Of a DNA stretch of 34,352 nucleotides, positions 31,509 through 34,352 are shown piece by piece. The position numbers were made by a program, and so were the translations under genes. Source of the DNA: an uncultured Burkholderiales bacterium (GTDB lineage: Bacteria > Pseudomonadota > Gammaproteobacteria > Burkholderiales > Burkholderiaceae_C); NCBI GenBank assembly GCA_903906635.1, contig CAIVLE010000138.1, positions 1 through 34,352 on the forward strand. The letters are read 5' to 3'. Numbering within the stretch: position 1 is the stretch's first letter; each line of letters starts with the position of its first letter. Under the pieces are notes generated by a model. That model saw nothing but the letters and a program-made list of their open reading frames with translations. It did not search any database and was not told the DNA's origin.

Positions 31509-32433
31509 GCGCGGTCCGCCACGCGCTCACCCAGCAAGCCCGAGGGGCGCAAGGTCAACACCAAGATGAGCACCAAAAAGGCAAAGATGTCGCTGTACTG
31601 GCTGCCCAACACGCCTCCTGTCAAATCGCCCAGATAGCCCGAACCGATGGACTCGATCAAGCCCAGCAGCACCCCACCCACCACGGCTCCCGCCAAATTA
31701 CCAATGCCACAAACACAGCCGCCGTGAAGGCTTTGAGGCCCGGCAAAAAGCCCATCGCATGCTGCACAGTCCCGTAGTTTGACGCCCACATCACCCCAGC
31801 GAGGGTGGCCAGCACGGCACCGATGACAAAGGTGGCCGAAATCACCACATCGGGTTTGACGCCCATCAGGCTCGCCACGCGCGGGTTCTCGGCCGTGGCA
31901 CGCATGGCCCGCCCAAGCGATGTGGCATGGACCAACCACGACAACACAGCGAGCGCCATCGCTGTGACCGCCAAGATCATGAGTTGGGTGGGCGTGATCA
32001 CCGCGTCGCCAATGGGAATGGGCGTGCTGGGCAACAGCGTGGGGTAAGGCTTGAAATTGGGCTTCCAGATGATCATGGCCAAGGTCTGCAACAAGATGGA
32101 CATGCCAATCGCGGTGATCAAAGGCGCCAGCTTAGGCGCATTGCGCAGTGGACGGTAGGCGATTTTTTCAATCGCCAAATTCAAGGCCGCAGCAGCCACA
32201 CACGCCACCACCATCGAGAGCAACAAAATCACCCAGCCCGGCGTGTTCGGTAACAAGGGCTGTAGCCAGCCGATCACCGACCAGCTGCACAAGGCGCCCA
32301 CCATGAGCACCTCACCATGTGCAAAGTTGATCAAGTTGATGATGCCGTAGACCATGGTGTAGCCCAAGGCCACCAGCGCATACATGCTGCCCAGCACGAG
32401 ACCGTTGATGACTTGTTGAAGCAAAACGTCCAT
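31505..32433 (-). pseudogene. livH: Branched-chain amino acid-type ABC transporter permease LivH, apparent -1 frameshift near 31708-31711
   Basis: N-terminal part MDVLLQQVINGLVLGSMYALVALGYTMVYGIINLINFAHGE...GLKAFTAAVF in one frame; C-terminal GIGNLAGAVVGGVLLGLIESIGSGYLGDLTGGVLGSQYSDIFAFLVLILVLTLRPSGLLGERVADRA in another. Confidence 0.9.
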
Positions 32434-32439
32434 GGGGGT

Positions 32440-33759
32440 TCACTGACCTGCTTGTTGGTTTTTGTCACGCAACTGGCGCAACTTATCGGCTATTTTGATT
32501 TCTAAACCGCGCGCAACCGGGCGGTAAAAGCCCGGATTATCAAGCCCCTCGGGCAGGTAAGTTTCTCCGGCCGCAAAGCCATCTTCTTCGTCGTGTGCGT
32601 AGCGGTAGCCCTTGCCCCAGTCCATGTCTTTCATCATCTTCGTTGGCGCGTTGCGCAAATGCATGGGGACCGGGCGGGTGCCGTCTTTTTTTATGAGCGC
32701 GCGGGCCTCCTTATAGGCCTTGTAGACCGCGTTCGACTTGGGTGCCACGGCTAGGTAGACCACGCACTCGGCCAGGGCCAACTCGCCTTCAGGGCTGCCC
32801 AAGCGCTCGTACACCTCTGCCGCATCCAGGGCCAAACGCAGAGCACGGGGATCAGCCAGTCCAATGTCTTCGCTGGCCATGCGAATCAACCGACGCGCCA
32901 TGTACTTGGGCTCGGCCCCGCCGTCGAGCATGCGCACCAGCCAGTACAGGGCGGCATCGGGGTCAGAGCCACGCACCGATTTGTGCAAAGCGCTGATGGT
33001 GTCGTAGAACTGTTCGCCACCTTTGTCGTAGCGTCGCATGCGCTCGCCCAACACACGCATCAACCAACTGTCGTCGATCTCTTGGCGCTTTTCACGCGAA
33101 GCGGCCACGGCCAAGGTTTCTAAGGTGTTGAGCAAGCGGCGGGCATCGCCGTCGGCATAGGCCACCAAACGTTGGTGTGCTGCGCCGTCCAAGGCAGGTA
33201 CCGCTTGAATCGATTGCGCCTTGGCAATGATTTGACCCAAGTCATCCTCGGACAAAGGTTGCAGCACGTACACCGCGGCACGCGACAACAAAGCCGAGTT
33301 CACCTCAAACGAGGGGTTTTCGGTGGTCGCGCCAATGAAAGTGAACAGCCCCGACTCGACATGCGGCAAAAACGCGTCTTGCTGGCTTTTGTTAAAGCGG
33401 TGCACCTCGTCCACAAACATGATGGTGCGTCGTGGGTCCAAGCCATCGCGCACAGCCACCGCCATCTCCACCGCTTCACGGATTTCTTTCACGCCGCCCA
33501 ATACCGCGCTGATGGACAAAAACTGCGCATCAAACGCATCGGCCATCAAACGCGCGATGGTGGTTTTTCCCACACCGGGCGGGCCCCACAAAATGCAGCT
33601 GTGCGGTTGGCCCGACTCAAACGCCACCCGCAAGGCCATGCCCTCGCCCAGCAAATGCTGCTGGCCAATGACCTCACCCAAGCTGCGGGGGCGCAGGCGT
33701 TCAGCGAGAGGGATGTGGGTGGAGGACACGTTGGGGGTGAGGAATCGGGTGATGCTCAA
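32440..33759 (-). CDS. rarA: Replication-associated recombination protein A (MgsA/RarA AAA+ ATPase)
   Basis: PLAERLRPRSLGEVIGQQHLLGEGMALR, LWGPPGVGKTTIARLMADAF, MFVDEVHRFNKSQQDAFLPHVE. Confidence 0.96.
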   Translation of the reverse strand: MSITRFLTPNVSSTHIPLAERLRPRSLGEVIGQQHLLGEGMALRVAFESGQPHSCILWGPPGVGKTTIARLMADAFDAQFLSISAVLGGVKEIREAVEMAVAVRDGLDPRRTIMFVDEVHRFNKSQQDAFLPHVESGLFTFIGATTENPSFEVNSALLSRAAVYVLQPLSEDDLGQIIAKAQSIQAVPALDGAAHQRLVAYADGDARRLLNTLETLAVAASREKRQEIDDSWLMRVLGERMRRYDKGGEQFYDTISALHKSVRGSDPDAALYWLVRMLDGGAEPKYMARRLIRMASEDIGLADPRALRLALDAAEVYERLGSPEGELALAECVVYLAVAPKSNAVYKAYKEARALIKKDGTRPVPMHLRNAPTKMMKDMDWGKGYRYAHDEEDGFAAGETYLPEGLDNPGFYRPVARGLEIKIADKLRQLRDKNQQAGQ

Positions 33760-33954
33760 AGTGTAGCGAAGGGGGTCAAGCGGGTGATGCTTGGCGGTTA
33801 AATGGGTAAGCCATGGCCACGGAAACGCAATAGGGCCCTGCCGAGCGGCTCTTATTTGGGTTCGCGCCCACCAAGGGGCAACGAGGCCGTCCGAAGATGT
33901 GCGGTCTGTTTGCGTCGTATCGCACCGTTCCCGTCATGCCAGTGCAAGGAAGAC

Positions 33955-33986
33955 GTCCACAGAACTCGCCCCTGCGAGTGCTGGAC
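33955..33986. other. Stable hairpin in unexplained region upstream of rarA
   Basis: GTCCA...ACTCGC-CCCT-GCGAGT..TGGAC nested perfect arms; no confident ORF covers it. Confidence 0.35.
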
Positions 33987-34059
33987 CACGTGGGAAGTCT
34001 CTGTAGGGGATTGAGCCTCAGCCCTCCTTCCTGAGTACGCCATCCACACTCTCGAGAGT

Positions 34060-34200
34060 TCACCACGTGATCGTGACTGGCTCCTCGATGAAAGACTGTA
34101 AGGGATTGAATTGGCTGATCTCTGAGAGGTCGCCCACATTGAACTCATAGGCGCCTTGGGTGTTGAACAGGCTGTCGTGGACACCAAAGGTTGTTCTCAT
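34060..34200 (-). CDS. Possible small ORF or gene fragment (46 aa)
   Basis: ATG at 34200 gives MRTTFGVHDSLFNTQGAYEFNVGDLSEISQFNPLQSFIEEPVTITW*; below the track's apparent length cutoff; no family recognised. Confidence 0.25.
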   Translation of the reverse strand: MRTTFGVHDSLFNTQGAYEFNVGDLSEISQFNPLQSFIEEPVTITW

Positions 34201-34312
34201 TTCTCGTTGCCATGCCTCGTTGACATGCGTACTTTGAGTCCTTTGTACAGAGGCCCTTAGCTCCTAAATAGTTCTCTAGGGATCGATAGTTGATCCATAC
34301 CTAAGCACTCAC

Positions 34313-34352
34313 GGGAGTACTTCGATGGGAGTACTTCGATGGGAGTACTTCG
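34313..34352. repeat. 14-bp tandem repeat at window end
   Basis: GGGAGTACTTCGAT x2 plus 12 nt of a third copy, running off the window. Confidence 0.9.

Noticed and set aside
33847-34024. A 6S RNA or tmRNA gene upstream of rarA
   Set aside because: Size and some pairings (GGCTC/GAGCC) were suggestive, but conserved motifs and the ANDE-type tag were not found; kept only as an unexplained structured region.

Overview
The window looks like a betaproteobacterial (Burkholderiales, probably Comamonadaceae-like) chromosomal contig. That placement rests on gene content and protein style only, because no database search was possible. It is mostly housekeeping genes: the rne 3' part, a hemC-hemD-hemX-hemY block, argH, an lldD-like oxidase, dinB, queF, yaaA, a DUF3501/rubrerythrin pair, valS, galU, tusA, a NUDIX hydrolase, cysM, tRNA-Leu(CAA), an OYE-family oxidoreductase, three Bug/TctC-type binding proteins, an epimerase, a 2Fe-2S flavin reductase, DUF2189, DUF2788, livFGMH and rarA. 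The most novel-looking element is a 416-aa protein at 20249-21499. It carries about 20 copies of an N-x-Q motif spaced exactly 12 or 13 residues apart, initially as a strict 25-residue two-part repeat (NVQS...D / NRQAL...P). It has an acidic N-terminus and a helical-looking C-terminus, and I recognise no family for it. Three conserved genes (argH, one Bug gene, livH) each carry an apparent single-base frameshift, which means either consensus errors or real decay. Other observations are a terminator-like hairpin just upstream of valS, a low-complexity insertion in ValS, an insertion in DinB, an unexplained structured region upstream of rarA, and a 14-bp tandem repeat at the window end.
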